A stretch of 64,000 nucleotides of DNA, taken from NCBI RefSeq assembly GCF_013387495.1, contig NZ_JABZEE010000050.1:1-64000 (forward strand). Direction: 5' to 3'. Shown here piece by piece: positions 20,589 through 29,361 of the stretch (position 1 is the first letter of the stretch; the number at the start of each line of letters is the position of its first letter). The translations under genes and the position numbers were made by a program. Under the pieces are notes generated by a model, which saw nothing but the letters and a program-made list of their open reading frames with translations, made no database searches and was not told where the DNA came from. The stretch is from Streptomyces sp. PKU-EA00015. Its GTDB lineage: Bacteria; Actinomycetota; Actinomycetes; Streptomycetales; Streptomycetaceae.

Positions 20589-22607
20589 GTGGGGTCCATT
20601 CCGTTGCAGCGGGACACCGGCAACCGGCCCGCACCCATGTCCGCCGGGTGGCCGGACGCCGACGGCGCCGGGGTGCGCGTCAGCCTCCCTGGAAACCTTC
20701 TGGCGCCCGGCACCGCGCGGCGTCTCGTCCGCACGGCCGTCGCCGAGTGGACCGCACTCGGGCTGTTCGGCGCGTGCGCCTGCTGCGACGGCCCGGCCGG
20801 CGGCTGCCCGCCCGGCACCTCCTGCCCCGAGCGGCTCGCGGACGACGCCGCGCTCGTCGCCGGGGAGCTCGTCACCAACGCCGTCGTCCACGCGGGCACG
20901 CCCGCCGAGCTCGTGTGCCGCTACGAGCGACCCGTCGAGGACACTGCAGACGCCGGCGCCGAGCCCGCCGCCCTGATCATCGAGGTCTCCGACCACCATC
21001 CCGACCGGCCCGTCCACAGCCATCCGCACGGCTTCGACCAGTCGGGCACCCCCGACTACGGACGCGGCCTCCATCTCGTCGCGGCCCTCGCCGAACGCTG
21101 GGGCGTCACCTACCGCGCCGCGCTCAAGACCGTATGGGCGCGGCTGCCGCTCGACGGCCGCGGCAGCCGGCCGCGGACCGGCGACGAGCCCGCGGACCTG
21201 CACGGGCCCGCGCCCGTCGGCAGCACCGCCCCCGAGGCGCCCGCCCCGGGGCGGGACGACCACGAATGGCTCGCCCGCGGCGGGGCCGCCTCCTTCCTGG
21301 CCGAGGCGTCCGATCTGCTCGCCGGCCAGCTCGACGAGAACATGGTCGCCGCACTCGCCGGACAGCTCCTCGTGCCGCGTCTCGCCGACTGGTGCGCCGT
21401 CTGGCTCGACGACGAGACCGGCCGGCACGGACTGCGCGAGCCCGGCCGCACCGCCCCCGCGCCGCGTCTCGCCGGGGTCTGGCACCGCGACGAGTCCGCC
21501 GTGGAACACCTGCGGGCTGCTCTCGGCGCGGAGGCGCCCAAGCCTCCCGACCCCGGCTTCCAGGGCTCCGTACCCGTCCCGTGGCCGGCCGCGTCCCGGG
21601 ACGGCGTCCCGGCTGCGGACGGGGGCGCCCACGGGAGCAGCGGGGCGGCCCTCGCGTACCGGCTGGCCGCCGGCGGGCGCGGGCTCGGCGTGCTCGTCGT
21701 CGCCCAGCAGGACACCGCCCGGCTGCCGGACGAAGTGACCGCGCTCGTCGAGGACTTCGCCCGCCGGGTCGCGCTCGCGATCAGTGCCGCCCGCGAGTAC
21801 ACCCGGCAGGCGACCATCAGCCGCGTCCTGCAGCGCGGGCTGCTGCCCAGCAAGGTCGGGCAGATCCCCGGTGTCGACACCTGCCTGGTGTACGAGCCGA
21901 GCGGGGACGGCGTGGCAGGAGGCGACTTCTACGACGTCTTCCCGGCCGGGTCGAGCGGCCGCTGGTGCTTCGTGCTCGGCGACGTCCAGGGCAGCGGCCC
22001 CGAGGCCGCCGTCGTGACCGGGCTCGCCCGCCCCTGGCTGCGGCTCCTCGCCCGCGAGGGCTACCAGGTCGGCCAGGTGCTCGACCGGCTCAACGGCCTG
22101 CTCCTCGACGACGCCATGGAGGCCGCCGAGGCCGCCGCCCTGCTCGTCACCGGCGGCCACGGTCCCGGCCTGCCGGACGGGCAGCACTCCCGCTTCCTGT
22201 CCCTGCTCTACGGCGAGGTCGTGCCCTCCCCGGACGGGCGCGGCGGCGCCCGGTGCACCCTCGCGAGCGCCGGTCACCCCCTGCCGCTGCTGCTGCGCCC
22301 CGACGGCACGGTCACCGTCATCGCCGAGCCGCAGGTGCTCCTCGGGGTGGTCGACGACGTCGCGTACCGGAGCAGCACGTTCGACCTGGCGCCGGGCGAG
22401 ACGCTGTTGTGCGTCACGGACGGGGTGACCGAGCGGCGCTCCGGGCCCCGGATGTTCGACGACGAGGACGGTCTCGCGACCGTACTCGCCGGATGCGCGG
22501 GACTGTCGGCGAAGGGCGTGGCGGAACGGATCAGGGCGGCCGTGCACGCGTTCGCGCAGACGCCGCCGGGGGACGATCTGGCGCTGCTGGTGCTCCAGGC
22601 GGGATGA
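20589..22607 (+). CDS. Multidomain SpoIIE-type serine phosphatase with anti-sigma-like kinase domain
   Basis: About 672 aa from GTG 20589 (GSIPLQRDTG), AGGAG upstream; start moderately certain. Domains: an N-terminal HATPase of the RsbW/anti-sigma type (ELVTNAVVHAG near 95; GRGLHLV near 160), a GAF-like middle (about 240-410), and a C-terminal PP2C/SpoIIE phosphatase (GGDFYDVFP near 445; GDVQGSGPEAA; LCVTDGVTERR near 600). Such proteins set the phosphorylation of anti-anti-sigma factors in the large streptomycete partner-switching networks. Combining kinase-like and phosphatase domains in one chain suggests it can work in both directions. No sigma factor or STAS protein is adjacent, so its partner is unknown. 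An N-terminal CACC/CCPPGTSC cysteine cluster (residues about 58-80) is unusual. Confidence 0.85.
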   Translation: MGSIPLQRDTGNRPAPMSAGWPDADGAGVRVSLPGNLLAPGTARRLVRTAVAEWTALGLFGACACCDGPAGGCPPGTSCPERLADDAALVAGELVTNAVVHAGTPAELVCRYERPVEDTADAGAEPAALIIEVSDHHPDRPVHSHPHGFDQSGTPDYGRGLHLVAALAERWGVTYRAALKTVWARLPLDGRGSRPRTGDEPADLHGPAPVGSTAPEAPAPGRDDHEWLARGGAASFLAEASDLLAGQLDENMVAALAGQLLVPRLADWCAVWLDDETGRHGLREPGRTAPAPRLAGVWHRDESAVEHLRAALGAEAPKPPDPGFQGSVPVPWPAASRDGVPAADGGAHGSSGAALAYRLAAGGRGLGVLVVAQQDTARLPDEVTALVEDFARRVALAISAAREYTRQATISRVLQRGLLPSKVGQIPGVDTCLVYEPSGDGVAGGDFYDVFPAGSSGRWCFVLGDVQGSGPEAAVVTGLARPWLRLLAREGYQVGQVLDRLNGLLLDDAMEAAEAAALLVTGGHGPGLPDGQHSRFLSLLYGEVVPSPDGRGGARCTLASAGHPLPLLLRPDGTVTVIAEPQVLLGVVDDVAYRSSTFDLAPGETLLCVTDGVTERRSGPRMFDDEDGLATVLAGCAGLSAKGVAERIRAAVHAFAQTPPGDDLALLVLQAG

Positions 22608-22621
22608 CTCCGCGGGTGACG

Positions 22622-22627
22622 GACAAT
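22622..22627 (+). promoter_or_regulatory. hemW: -10-like element for hemW (leaderless spacing)
   Basis: GACAAT is followed by 7 bases and ATG 22635. The same GACAATGGG string stands before era. The hexamer overlaps the alternative ATG 22626, arguing for the later start. Confidence 0.45.
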
Positions 22628-22634
22628 GGGGGGC

Positions 22635-23867
22635 ATGCCTTCCGTACTGCCCGACGGTGAGCCCGTGCCCGAGGACGGCTCGCTGCCCGCGTCCGCCCTC
22701 GACGGCGCGGGTGACCGGCCGCTCGCCTTCTACCTGCACGTGCCGTACTGCGCGACGCGCTGCGGCTACTGCGACTTCAACACCTACACGGCGACCGAGC
22801 TCCGCGGCTCGGGCGGCGTGCTCGCGTCCCGCGACAACTACGCCGAGACGCTCGCCGACGAGATCCGGCTGGCCCGCAAGGTCCTCGGCGACGACCCCCG
22901 CCCGGTGCGGACCGTGTTCGTCGGCGGCGGCACACCGACGCTGCTCGCGGCCGGCGACCTCGTACGGATGCTGGACGCGGTACGGGAGGAGTTCGGGCTC
23001 GCCGACGACGCCGAGATCACCACGGAGGCGAACCCGGAGTCGGTCGGCCCGGAGTATCTCGCGGCCCTGCGGGCCGGGGGCTTCAACCGGATCTCCTTCG
23101 GCATGCAGAGCGCGCGTCAGCACGTGCTGAAGGTGCTCGACCGCACGCACACGCCGGGCCGACCGGAGGCGTGCGTCGCGGAGGCGCGGGCGGCGGGCTT
23201 CGAGCACGTCAACCTCGACCTGATCTACGGCACGCCGGGCGAGAGCGACGACGACTGGCGGGCGTCCCTGGAGGCGGCGGTCGGCGTGGGACCGGACCAT
23301 GTGTCGGCGTACGCGCTGATCGTCGAGGAGGGCACGCAGCTGGCGCGGCGCATCCGGCGCGGTGAGGTTCCCATGACCGACGACGACGTCCACGCCGACC
23401 GCTACCTGATCGCGGACGAGGTGCTGTCGGGCGCGGGATACGAGTGGTACGAGGTCTCCAACTGGGCCACCTCGGAGGCCGGCCGCTGCCTGCACAACGA
23501 GTTGTACTGGCGCGGCGCGGACTGGTGGGGAGCGGGCCCGGGAGCGCACAGCCACGTGGGCGGGGTGCGCTGGTGGAACGTGAAGCACCCCGGCGCGTAC
23601 GCGGCGGCGCTCGGGCAGGGGCGGTCACCGGGTGCGGGCCGTGAGGTGCTGACGCCGGAGGACCGCCGGGTGGAGCGGATCCTTCTGGAGCTGCGGCTGC
23701 GGGACGGCTGCCCCCTCGATCTCCTCAGGCCCGCGGGCCTGGCCGCGGGGCGCCGCGCCCTCGCCGACGGGCTCCTGGACCCCGGCCCCTATGCACGGGG
23801 CCGCGCGGCGCTGACCCTGCGGGGGCGGCTGCTGGCGGACGCGGTGGTACGGGACCTGGTGGACTGA
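22635..23867 (+). CDS. hemW: Radical SAM protein HemW (heme chaperone, HemN-like)
   Basis: 410 aa from ATG 22635. Radical-SAM cluster motif CATRCGYCDF near 38-45 (CxxxCxxC), then FVGGGTPTLL near 96 and a HemN_C domain at the end. HemW-type proteins carry heme to respiratory enzymes; they resemble coproporphyrinogen dehydrogenase but lack its activity. The usual actinobacterial neighbours lepA, hrcA and dnaJ are close by here too. It ends in front of a palindromic repeat element. Confidence 0.92.
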   Translation: MPSVLPDGEPVPEDGSLPASALDGAGDRPLAFYLHVPYCATRCGYCDFNTYTATELRGSGGVLASRDNYAETLADEIRLARKVLGDDPRPVRTVFVGGGTPTLLAAGDLVRMLDAVREEFGLADDAEITTEANPESVGPEYLAALRAGGFNRISFGMQSARQHVLKVLDRTHTPGRPEACVAEARAAGFEHVNLDLIYGTPGESDDDWRASLEAAVGVGPDHVSAYALIVEEGTQLARRIRRGEVPMTDDDVHADRYLIADEVLSGAGYEWYEVSNWATSEAGRCLHNELYWRGADWWGAGPGAHSHVGGVRWWNVKHPGAYAAALGQGRSPGAGREVLTPEDRRVERILLELRLRDGCPLDLLRPAGLAAGRRALADGLLDPGPYARGRAALTLRGRLLADAVVRDLVD

Positions 23868-23885
23868 GAGGGCGGGGCCGCTGCG

Positions 23886-24030
23886 ATTTCCCCACCCCGC
23901 CCCTTCCCGTAACCGGGGGCTCCGCCCCGGACCCTCCCCCTACGGCCTGGCGGCCGTGGGAGGGACCCCCCGCCTACGCCCTGCGGGCGTGGGGGCCCCA
24001 GCGCCTCAAACGCCGGCGGGGCTGGATTTC
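23886..24030. repeat. Palindromic intergenic repeat, family 1, copy A (left half)
   Basis: Starts with the family end sequence (TTTCCCCACCCCGCCCC, then CCCGTAACCGGGG), followed by GGGGCTCCGCCCC, the hairpin ACGGCCTGGCGGCCGT and a GGCGGGGCTGGATTT segment. The last 25 bases (24006-24030) lie inside the DUF3097 gene. It resembles the left arm of the full copy at 56955-57205. Confidence 0.8.
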
Positions 24031-24836
24031 ACCCCCGGTTCCGTCACGAAGTCGATCAGTTCCTCCACCCGTCCCAGCAGCGCCGGCTCCAGGTCCTTGT
24101 ACGAGCGCACGTGGGACAGGATGTGCTGCCACGCCGCACCCGTGCCGGACGGCCAGCCCAGGGCCCGGCACACCCCCGTCTTCCAGTCCTGGCCGTGCGG
24201 GATCCTCGGCCACGCCGCGATGCCCAGCGACGACGGCTTCACCGCCTCCCACACGTCGATGTACGGATGGCCCACGACCAGCACGTGCGGGTCCGTCACC
24301 GAAGCCGCGATGCGGGACTCCTTGGAGCCGGCGACCAGGTGGTCGACCAGCACGCCCAGGCGGGCGTCCGGGCCCGGGGCGAACTCGGCGACGATCGACG
24401 GGAGGTCGTCGATGCCCTCCAGGTACTCCACGACCACGCCCTCGATGCGCAGGTCGTCTCCCCACACCCGTTCCACGAGTTCGGCGTCGTGGCGGCCCTC
24501 CACGTAGATCCGGCCGGCGCGGGCGACACGGGCGCGGGCACCGGGGACCGCGACCGAGCCCGAGGCCGTACGCGCGGGGCGGGCCGGCGCCGGCGCGGAC
24601 GGGCGGACCAGCGTGACCACCTTGCCCTCCAGCAGGAAGCCCCGCGGCTCCAGCGGGAAGACCCGGTGCCTGCCGAAGCGGTCCTCCAGCGTCACGGTGC
24701 CCGCCTCGCAGCGGATCACCGCTCCGCAGAAGCCGGTCGCGACCTCCTCCACCACCAGGTCAGGCTCCGCGGGGACCTCCGGGGCCGTTGCCGAGCGCTT
24801 CCACGGAGGTGTCAGGTCAGGGCTGTAGCTGCGCAT
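24006..24836 (-). CDS. DUF3097 family protein with TOPRIM-like motif
   Basis: 276 aa from ATG (MRSYSPDLTPPW). Conserved actinobacterial family of unknown function. The central part reads IYVEGRHDAELVERVWGDDLR (about 125-145), then VVVEYLEGIDDLPSIV, and later DPHVLVVGHPYIDVWEAV (about 203-220). The E...D.E spacing resembles TOPRIM folds found in primases, topoisomerases and OLD nucleases, but similarity is at motif level only. The last seven residues (KSSPAGV) and the stop are encoded by the intergenic repeat, so the native C-terminus was probably replaced or extended. Transcribed away from hrcA, next to the metallo-hydrolase gene. Confidence 0.8.
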   Translation of the reverse strand: MRSYSPDLTPPWKRSATAPEVPAEPDLVVEEVATGFCGAVIRCEAGTVTLEDRFGRHRVFPLEPRGFLLEGKVVTLVRPSAPAPARPARTASGSVAVPGARARVARAGRIYVEGRHDAELVERVWGDDLRIEGVVVEYLEGIDDLPSIVAEFAPGPDARLGVLVDHLVAGSKESRIAASVTDPHVLVVGHPYIDVWEAVKPSSLGIAAWPRIPHGQDWKTGVCRALGWPSGTGAAWQHILSHVRSYKDLEPALLGRVEELIDFVTEPGVKSSPAGV

Positions 24837-24862
24837 GTCGGATGACGATACGACCGGTCGCC

Positions 24863-25585
24863 CTACGACACGCCGAAGCGCACGGCGAGCTCGTCACGCT
24901 GCGTCCGCACGAACGCCGCGTCCACCGCCGCGCCGTGCCCCGGCACGTACAGCGCGTCCTCGCCGCCGAGCGCGAGCAGACGGTCGAGCGCCGCCGGCCA
25001 GCGCGAGGTGATCGCGTCCGGGCCCGCCTGCGGCTCGCCCGACTCCTCCACCAGGTCGCCGCAGAACACGACCTCCGGTTCGCCGGGCACGAACAGCGCG
25101 AGGTCGTGGCCCGAGTGGCCCGGGCCGACGTTGGCCAGCAGCACCCTGCGTCCGCCCAGGTCGAGCGTGCACTCCCCGCTCACCAGGTGGTGCGGCAGCG
25201 CGAGCAGATCGGCTGCCTCCGCCGCCGCGGCCGCCGGGACCCCGTGCCGCACCGCGTCGGTGCGGATCGCGTCGCGTTCCCGGCGCAGCAGCGCGTCCAT
25301 GCCGACCGCCCCGTAGATCTCCGCACCGGCGAACGCCGCCGTGCCCAGCACGTGATCGAAGTGCGGGTGGCTCAGTGCGATGTACGTCACTCGGCGCCCG
25401 CCCGCCAGCGCCTGAGCCTGTACGCGGAGCTCGGCGCCCTCGCGGATCGTCGAGCCCGTGTCGTACAGCAGGACGTGTTCCTCGCCCAGCACCAGGCCGA
25501 CGGTCGCGTCCCAGGTCGGCATCCTGCGCCGGCCGACTCCGTCGGCCAGCCGTTCCCACCCGAAGTCTTCCCAAGCGGCGTCCAT
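24863..25585 (-). CDS. Metallo-beta-lactamase fold hydrolase
   Basis: 240 aa. Metal ligands are visible: SHPHFDHVLG near 72-80 (HxHxDH with Pro at position 2), GPGHSGHDL near 155, FCGDLVEESGEP near 175, and a final GHG near 218. No tail suggesting a glyoxalase or RNase subtype; substrate cannot be told from the sequence. It lies 26 bases before the DUF3097 gene on the same strand, so the two are probably co-transcribed. Its start is about 80 bases from the hrcA promoter on the other strand. Confidence 0.85.
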   Translation of the reverse strand: MDAAWEDFGWERLADGVGRRRMPTWDATVGLVLGEEHVLLYDTGSTIREGAELRVQAQALAGGRRVTYIALSHPHFDHVLGTAAFAGAEIYGAVGMDALLRRERDAIRTDAVRHGVPAAAAAEAADLLALPHHLVSGECTLDLGGRRVLLANVGPGHSGHDLALFVPGEPEVVFCGDLVEESGEPQAGPDAITSRWPAALDRLLALGGEDALYVPGHGAAVDAAFVRTQRDELAVRFGVS

Positions 25586-25643
25586 ACGGCGACGCTATCC
25601 GCATCGACCAGCACAGGTCTCGCGGTAGCGTGGTCGGCCGCCC

Positions 25644-25674
25644 TTGCTAGGGGCCTACCCCGCCGCCGTACACT
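25644..25674 (+). promoter_or_regulatory. hrcA: Candidate hrcA promoter
   Basis: TTGCTA (25644-25649) and TACACT (25669-25674) with 19 bases between. Transcription would start about 6 bases before the CIRCE repeat, which fits repression by HrcA. Spacing is slightly long. Confidence 0.5.
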
Positions 25675-25687
25675 GGCCGGGGGAAAG

Positions 25688-25714
25688 CTGGCACTCGGCC
25701 GTATCGAGTGCCAG
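25688..25714. promoter_or_regulatory. CIRCE operator (HrcA binding site)
   Basis: CTGGCACTC, 9 bases, GAGTGCCAG: a perfect 9-bp inverted repeat matching the CIRCE consensus TTAGCACTC-N9-GAGTGCTAA in its core. It lies 36 bases before the hrcA start, so HrcA probably represses its own hrcA-dnaJ operon and releases on heat shock. Confidence 0.92.
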
Positions 25715-25749
25715 GACACACCGAGGACCGGCAGCTGGAGGTGCGCGCG

Positions 25750-26766
25750 ATGCTCAGCGAACGCAGACTCGAAGTCCTGCGCGCCATCGTCCAGGACTAC
25801 GTCGGCACCGAGGAGCCCGTCGGTTCCAAGGCGCTGACGGAGCGGCACAAGCTCGGTGTCTCCCCGGCCACCGTCCGCAACGACATGGCCGTGCTGGAGG
25901 AGGAGGGCTACATCGCGCAGCCCCACACCAGCGCCGGCCGCATCCCCACGGACAAGGGCTACCGGCTGTTCGTCGACAAGCTGGCAGGCGTCAAGCCGCT
26001 GTCGTCCCCCGAGCGCCGGGCCATCCAGAACTTCCTGGACGGAGCCGTCGACCTCGACGACGTCGTGGGCCGCACGGTCCGCCTGCTCGCGCAGCTGACC
26101 CGGCAGGTCGCCGTCGTCCAGTACCCCTCGCTGACACGCTCGACGGTCCGGCACGTGGAGCTGCTGTCGCTGGCTCCCGCCCGGCTGATGCTCGTGCTGA
26201 TCACGGACACCGGCCGGGTCGAGCAGCGGATGGTCGACTGCCCCGCGCCGTTCGGCGAGACCTCGCTGGCCGACCTGCGGGCCCGGCTCAACAGCCGCGT
26301 CGTCGGCCGCCGCTTCGCGGACGTGCCGCAGCTGGTGCAGGACCTGCCCGAGTCGTTCGAGACGGAGGACCGCGGCACGGTCTCCACCGTGCTCGCGACC
26401 CTGCTGGAGACGCTGGTCGAGGAGACCGAGGAGCGGCTGATGATCGGCGGCACCGCCAATCTCACCCGCTTCGGACACGACTTCCCCCTGACGATCAGGC
26501 CGGTGCTGGAGGCGCTGGAGGAGCACGTCGTGCTGCTCAAGCTGCTCGGCGAGGCCAAGGAATCGGGCGTGACCGTGAGGATCGGGCATGAGAATGCCCA
26601 CGAGGGACTCAACTCCACGTCCGTCGTCTCGGTCGGCTACGGTTCGGGCGGCGAGGCAGTCGCCAAACTCGGCGTGGTCGGACCGACCCGCATGGACTAC
26701 CCCGGAACGATGGGAGCGGTACGCGCAGTGGCACGTTACGTCGGACAGATCCTGGCGGAGTCGTAA
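25750..26766 (+). CDS. hrcA: Heat-inducible transcription repressor HrcA
   Basis: 338 aa from ATG 25750 with GGAGG 8 bases upstream. N-terminal winged helix (RRLEVLRAIVQDYV; VGSKALTERHKLGVSPATVRNDM, about residues 4-45), the conserved PHTSAGRIPTDKGYR near 60, then a GAF-like middle and C-terminal region. It represses CIRCE-bearing heat-shock operons and needs GroEL for folding. A CIRCE site sits in its own leader. Its TAA is followed directly by the GTG of dnaJ, making a tight operon. Confidence 0.96.
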   Translation: MLSERRLEVLRAIVQDYVGTEEPVGSKALTERHKLGVSPATVRNDMAVLEEEGYIAQPHTSAGRIPTDKGYRLFVDKLAGVKPLSSPERRAIQNFLDGAVDLDDVVGRTVRLLAQLTRQVAVVQYPSLTRSTVRHVELLSLAPARLMLVLITDTGRVEQRMVDCPAPFGETSLADLRARLNSRVVGRRFADVPQLVQDLPESFETEDRGTVSTVLATLLETLVEETEERLMIGGTANLTRFGHDFPLTIRPVLEALEEHVVLLKLLGEAKESGVTVRIGHENAHEGLNSTSVVSVGYGSGGEAVAKLGVVGPTRMDYPGTMGAVRAVARYVGQILAES

Positions 26767-27903
26767 GTGGCCACGGACTACTACGCCGTACTCGGCGTGC
26801 GCCGCGACGCATCGCAGGACGAGATCAAGAAGGCCTTCCGCCGCCTCGCGCGCGAACTCCACCCGGACGTGAATCCGGACCCGAAGACGCAGGAGCGCTT
26901 CAAGGAGATCAACGCGGCGTACGAGGTGCTCTCGGACCCGCAGAAGAAGCAGGTCTACGACCTCGGCGGCGACCCTCTGTCGCAGGCCGGCGGCGGAGCC
27001 GCGGGCGGATTCGGCGCCGGCGGCTTCGGGAACTTCTCCGACATCATGGACGCCTTCTTCGGCACGGCGTCGCAGCGCGGACCCCGTTCGCGTACGCGGC
27101 GAGGCCAGGACGCCATGATCCGCCTGGAGGTCGAGCTCAACGAGGCGGCCTTCGGCACGACGAAGGACATCCAGGTCGACACGGCCGTGGTGTGCACGAC
27201 GTGCTCCGGCGAGGGCGCGGCGCCCGGCACCTCCGCGCAGACCTGTGACATGTGCCGCGGCCGCGGTGAGGTCTCGCAGGTGACGCGGTCCTTCCTGGGC
27301 CAGGTCATGACGTCCCGTCCGTGTCCGCAGTGCCAGGGATTCGGCACCGTCGTGCCGACCCCGTGCCCGGAGTGCGCGGGAGACGGCCGGATCCGGTCCC
27401 GCCGCACGCTCACCGTGAAGATCCCCGCGGGTGTCGACAACGGCACGCGCATCCAGCTGGCGGGCGAGGGCGAGGTCGGCCCGGGCGGCGGCCCCGCCGG
27501 TGACCTGTACGTCGAGATCCACGAGATCGCGCACCCGGTCTTCCAGCGGCGCGGCGACGACCTGCACTGCACGGTGACGATTCCCATGACGGCGGCGGCG
27601 CTGGGCACGAAGTGCCCGCTGGAGACGCTCGACGGCATGGAGGAGGTCGACATCCGGCCGGGCACGCAGTCCGGCCAGTCGATCCCGCTGCACGGGCGCG
27701 GCATCACGCACCTGCGGGGCGGCGGCCGGGGCGACCTGATCGTCCACGTCGAGGTGACGACGCCGACGAAGCTGGACCCGGAGCAGGAGCGGCTGCTGCG
27801 GGACCTGGCGAAGCTGCGGGGCGAGGAGCGGCCGACGGGTCAGTTCCAGCCGGGGCAGCAGGGGCTGTTCTCGCGCCTGAAGGACGCGTTCAACGGGCGT
27901 TAG
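26767..27903 (+). CDS. dnaJ: Chaperone protein DnaJ (second, HrcA-linked type)
   Basis: 378 aa from a GTG touching the hrcA stop. J domain 1-66 with the HPD tripeptide at 34-36, Gly/Phe-rich region (GGGAAGGFGAGGFGNF, about 75-92), zinc-finger region about 143-210 with four CxxCxGxG repeats (CTTCSGEG, CDMCRGRG, CPQCQGFG, CPECAGDG), then substrate-binding C-terminal domains. DnaJ stimulates DnaK ATPase and delivers unfolded substrates. Streptomycetes usually have another dnaJ beside dnaK-grpE; this is the hrcA-linked copy. Confidence 0.96.
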   Translation: MATDYYAVLGVRRDASQDEIKKAFRRLARELHPDVNPDPKTQERFKEINAAYEVLSDPQKKQVYDLGGDPLSQAGGGAAGGFGAGGFGNFSDIMDAFFGTASQRGPRSRTRRGQDAMIRLEVELNEAAFGTTKDIQVDTAVVCTTCSGEGAAPGTSAQTCDMCRGRGEVSQVTRSFLGQVMTSRPCPQCQGFGTVVPTPCPECAGDGRIRSRRTLTVKIPAGVDNGTRIQLAGEGEVGPGGGPAGDLYVEIHEIAHPVFQRRGDDLHCTVTIPMTAAALGTKCPLETLDGMEEVDIRPGTQSGQSIPLHGRGITHLRGGGRGDLIVHVEVTTPTKLDPEQERLLRDLAKLRGEERPTGQFQPGQQGLFSRLKDAFNGR

Positions 27904-28200
27904 CCCGTGGGGTTCCCCCACCCCCGCCCCTTCCCGCCCCGGGGCTCCGGTCCCGGTACCGCGCGCCGCGTGAGCCCAGGGGCGCGGGTTCGGGCCCCTG
28001 CCCGGTCTCGTACCGCGCTGCGCGCCTGGCGGGCGCGAGGCCCCGCCGCGGGCCTAGAGGCTCCGGCATCGGCGCACACCGCGCTGCGGGCGCTTTCGGG
28101 GCTCCGCCCCGGATCCCGCGCCTCGACGTCGGCGGGGCTGGATTTCGCGGAGCGAAATCAGCCCGCCTGGGGCCCCTCCCACGGCCGCTAGGCCGTAGGG
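27904..28200. repeat. Palindromic intergenic repeat, family 1, degenerate copy B
   Basis: Fills most of the 384-base gap after dnaJ. Recognisable parts: CCCGCCCCTTCCCGCC and GGGGCTCCGG at the left end, a second GGGGCTCCGCCCC near 28100, the central hairpin GGGGCTGGATTTCGCGGAG/CGAAATCAGCCC (about 28134-28173) and the right arm CCCTCCCACGGCCGC TAGGCCGTAGGG to 28199. The left side has extra unrelated G+C-rich sequence. No gene seen. Confidence 0.7.
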
Positions 28201-28287
28201 CAGCCCGCCGCAGGCGCCGCCGTGTGCGTCCCGGCGGGGCGGAATCCTGGATTCGGTCGGGGGGCCGGGGCATGCGACGATGCCTGC

Positions 28288-29361
28288 ATGTCGTCCGCGC
28301 TGACCGGTCTTTGCCGTTATCCGATCGTGCAGGCCCCCATGGCCGGCGGTGCATCCTGTCCGGAGCTCGCCGCCGCCGTGTCCGACGCCGGCGGGCTCGG
28401 GTTCCTCGCCGCCGGGTACAAGACGGCGGACGGCATGTACCAGGAGATCAAACAGATCCGCAGCCGCACGGCGAGCCCCTTCGGCGTCAATCTGTTCATG
28501 CCGCAGCCCGGCACCGCCGACCCGGCGGCCGTCGAGGTCTACCGGCATCAGCTCGCCGGTGAGTCCTCCTGGTACGACACCCCGCTGGGCGACCCCGACG
28601 CGGGGCGGGACGACGGCTACGAGGCCAAGCTCGCGATCCTGATCGACGACCCCGTCCCGGTCGTCTCCTTCACCTTCGGCTGCCCTTCGCGCGACGCGCT
28701 CGCCGCCCTGTCCGCCGCAGGCACGATCACCGTGGTCACCGTCACCACGCCGGAGGAGGCGCAGGCCGCGCAGTGGGCCGGTGCCGACGCCGTGTGCGTG
28801 CAGGGCGTCGAGGCGGGCGGCCACCAGGGCACGCACCGCGACGACCCGGCCGCGGACGGCTCCGGCATCGGGCTGCTCCCCCTGATCACCCTCGTGCGCG
28901 AGGCGGTGCACCTGCCGGTCGTCGCGGCGGGCGGCCTGATGCGGGGCGCGCAGATCGCCGCGGTACTGGCGGCGGGAGCGAGCGCCGCGCAGCTCGGCAC
29001 GGCGTTCCTCGTCTGCCCCGAGTCCGGGGCGAACGCCCTCCACAAGCAGGCCATGACCAATCCCCTGTTCGCCCGCACCGCGTTGACCCGCGCCTTCTCC
29101 GGGCGGCCGGCGCGCGGGCTGGTGAACCGCTTCATGCACGAGCACGGCCCGTACGCCCCCGCCGCCTACCCCGAGGTCCACCACCTGACGAGCGGGCTGC
29201 GCAAGGCGGCGGCGAAGGCCGGGGACCCACAGGGCATGGCGCTGTGGGCCGGGCAGGGCCACCGGTTGGCCCGCGAACTGCCCGCGGGGCGGCTGGTGGA
29301 GCTCCTCGCCGCGGAACTGGACTCCGCGCGGGCCGCGCTGGCGCTGGGCGGTGCGCGATGA
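28288..29361 (+). CDS. Nitronate monooxygenase family FMN enzyme
   Basis: 357 aa from ATG 28288. TIM-barrel FMN protein of the 2-nitropropane dioxygenase/NMO family: YPIVQAPMAGG at the start, GGLGFLAAGYKT near 35, FGVNLFMPQ near 67, CVQGVEAGGHQGTH near 172-185, VVAAGGLMRG near 213 and GTAFLVCPESGA near 240. Such enzymes oxidise nitronates, protecting against propionate 3-nitronate; some relatives are enoyl reductases. The stop overlaps the rsmE start (ATGA), so it is coupled with rsmE. Sits where dnaJ and rsmE are directly adjacent in many other bacteria. Confidence 0.9.
   Translation: MSSALTGLCRYPIVQAPMAGGASCPELAAAVSDAGGLGFLAAGYKTADGMYQEIKQIRSRTASPFGVNLFMPQPGTADPAAVEVYRHQLAGESSWYDTPLGDPDAGRDDGYEAKLAILIDDPVPVVSFTFGCPSRDALAALSAAGTITVVTVTTPEEAQAAQWAGADAVCVQGVEAGGHQGTHRDDPAADGSGIGLLPLITLVREAVHLPVVAAGGLMRGAQIAAVLAAGASAAQLGTAFLVCPESGANALHKQAMTNPLFARTALTRAFSGRPARGLVNRFMHEHGPYAPAAYPEVHHLTSGLRKAAAKAGDPQGMALWAGQGHRLARELPAGRLVELLAAELDSARAALALGGAR

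Noticed and set aside
20538..23588. 1016-codon minus-strand frame under the phosphatase and hemW genes
   Set aside because: Antisense composition artefact; both sense genes are clear.
24006..24836. DUF3097 as an OLD-family nuclease or topoisomerase
   Set aside because: Only short TOPRIM-like motifs are seen; no ATPase or nuclease domain accompanies them.
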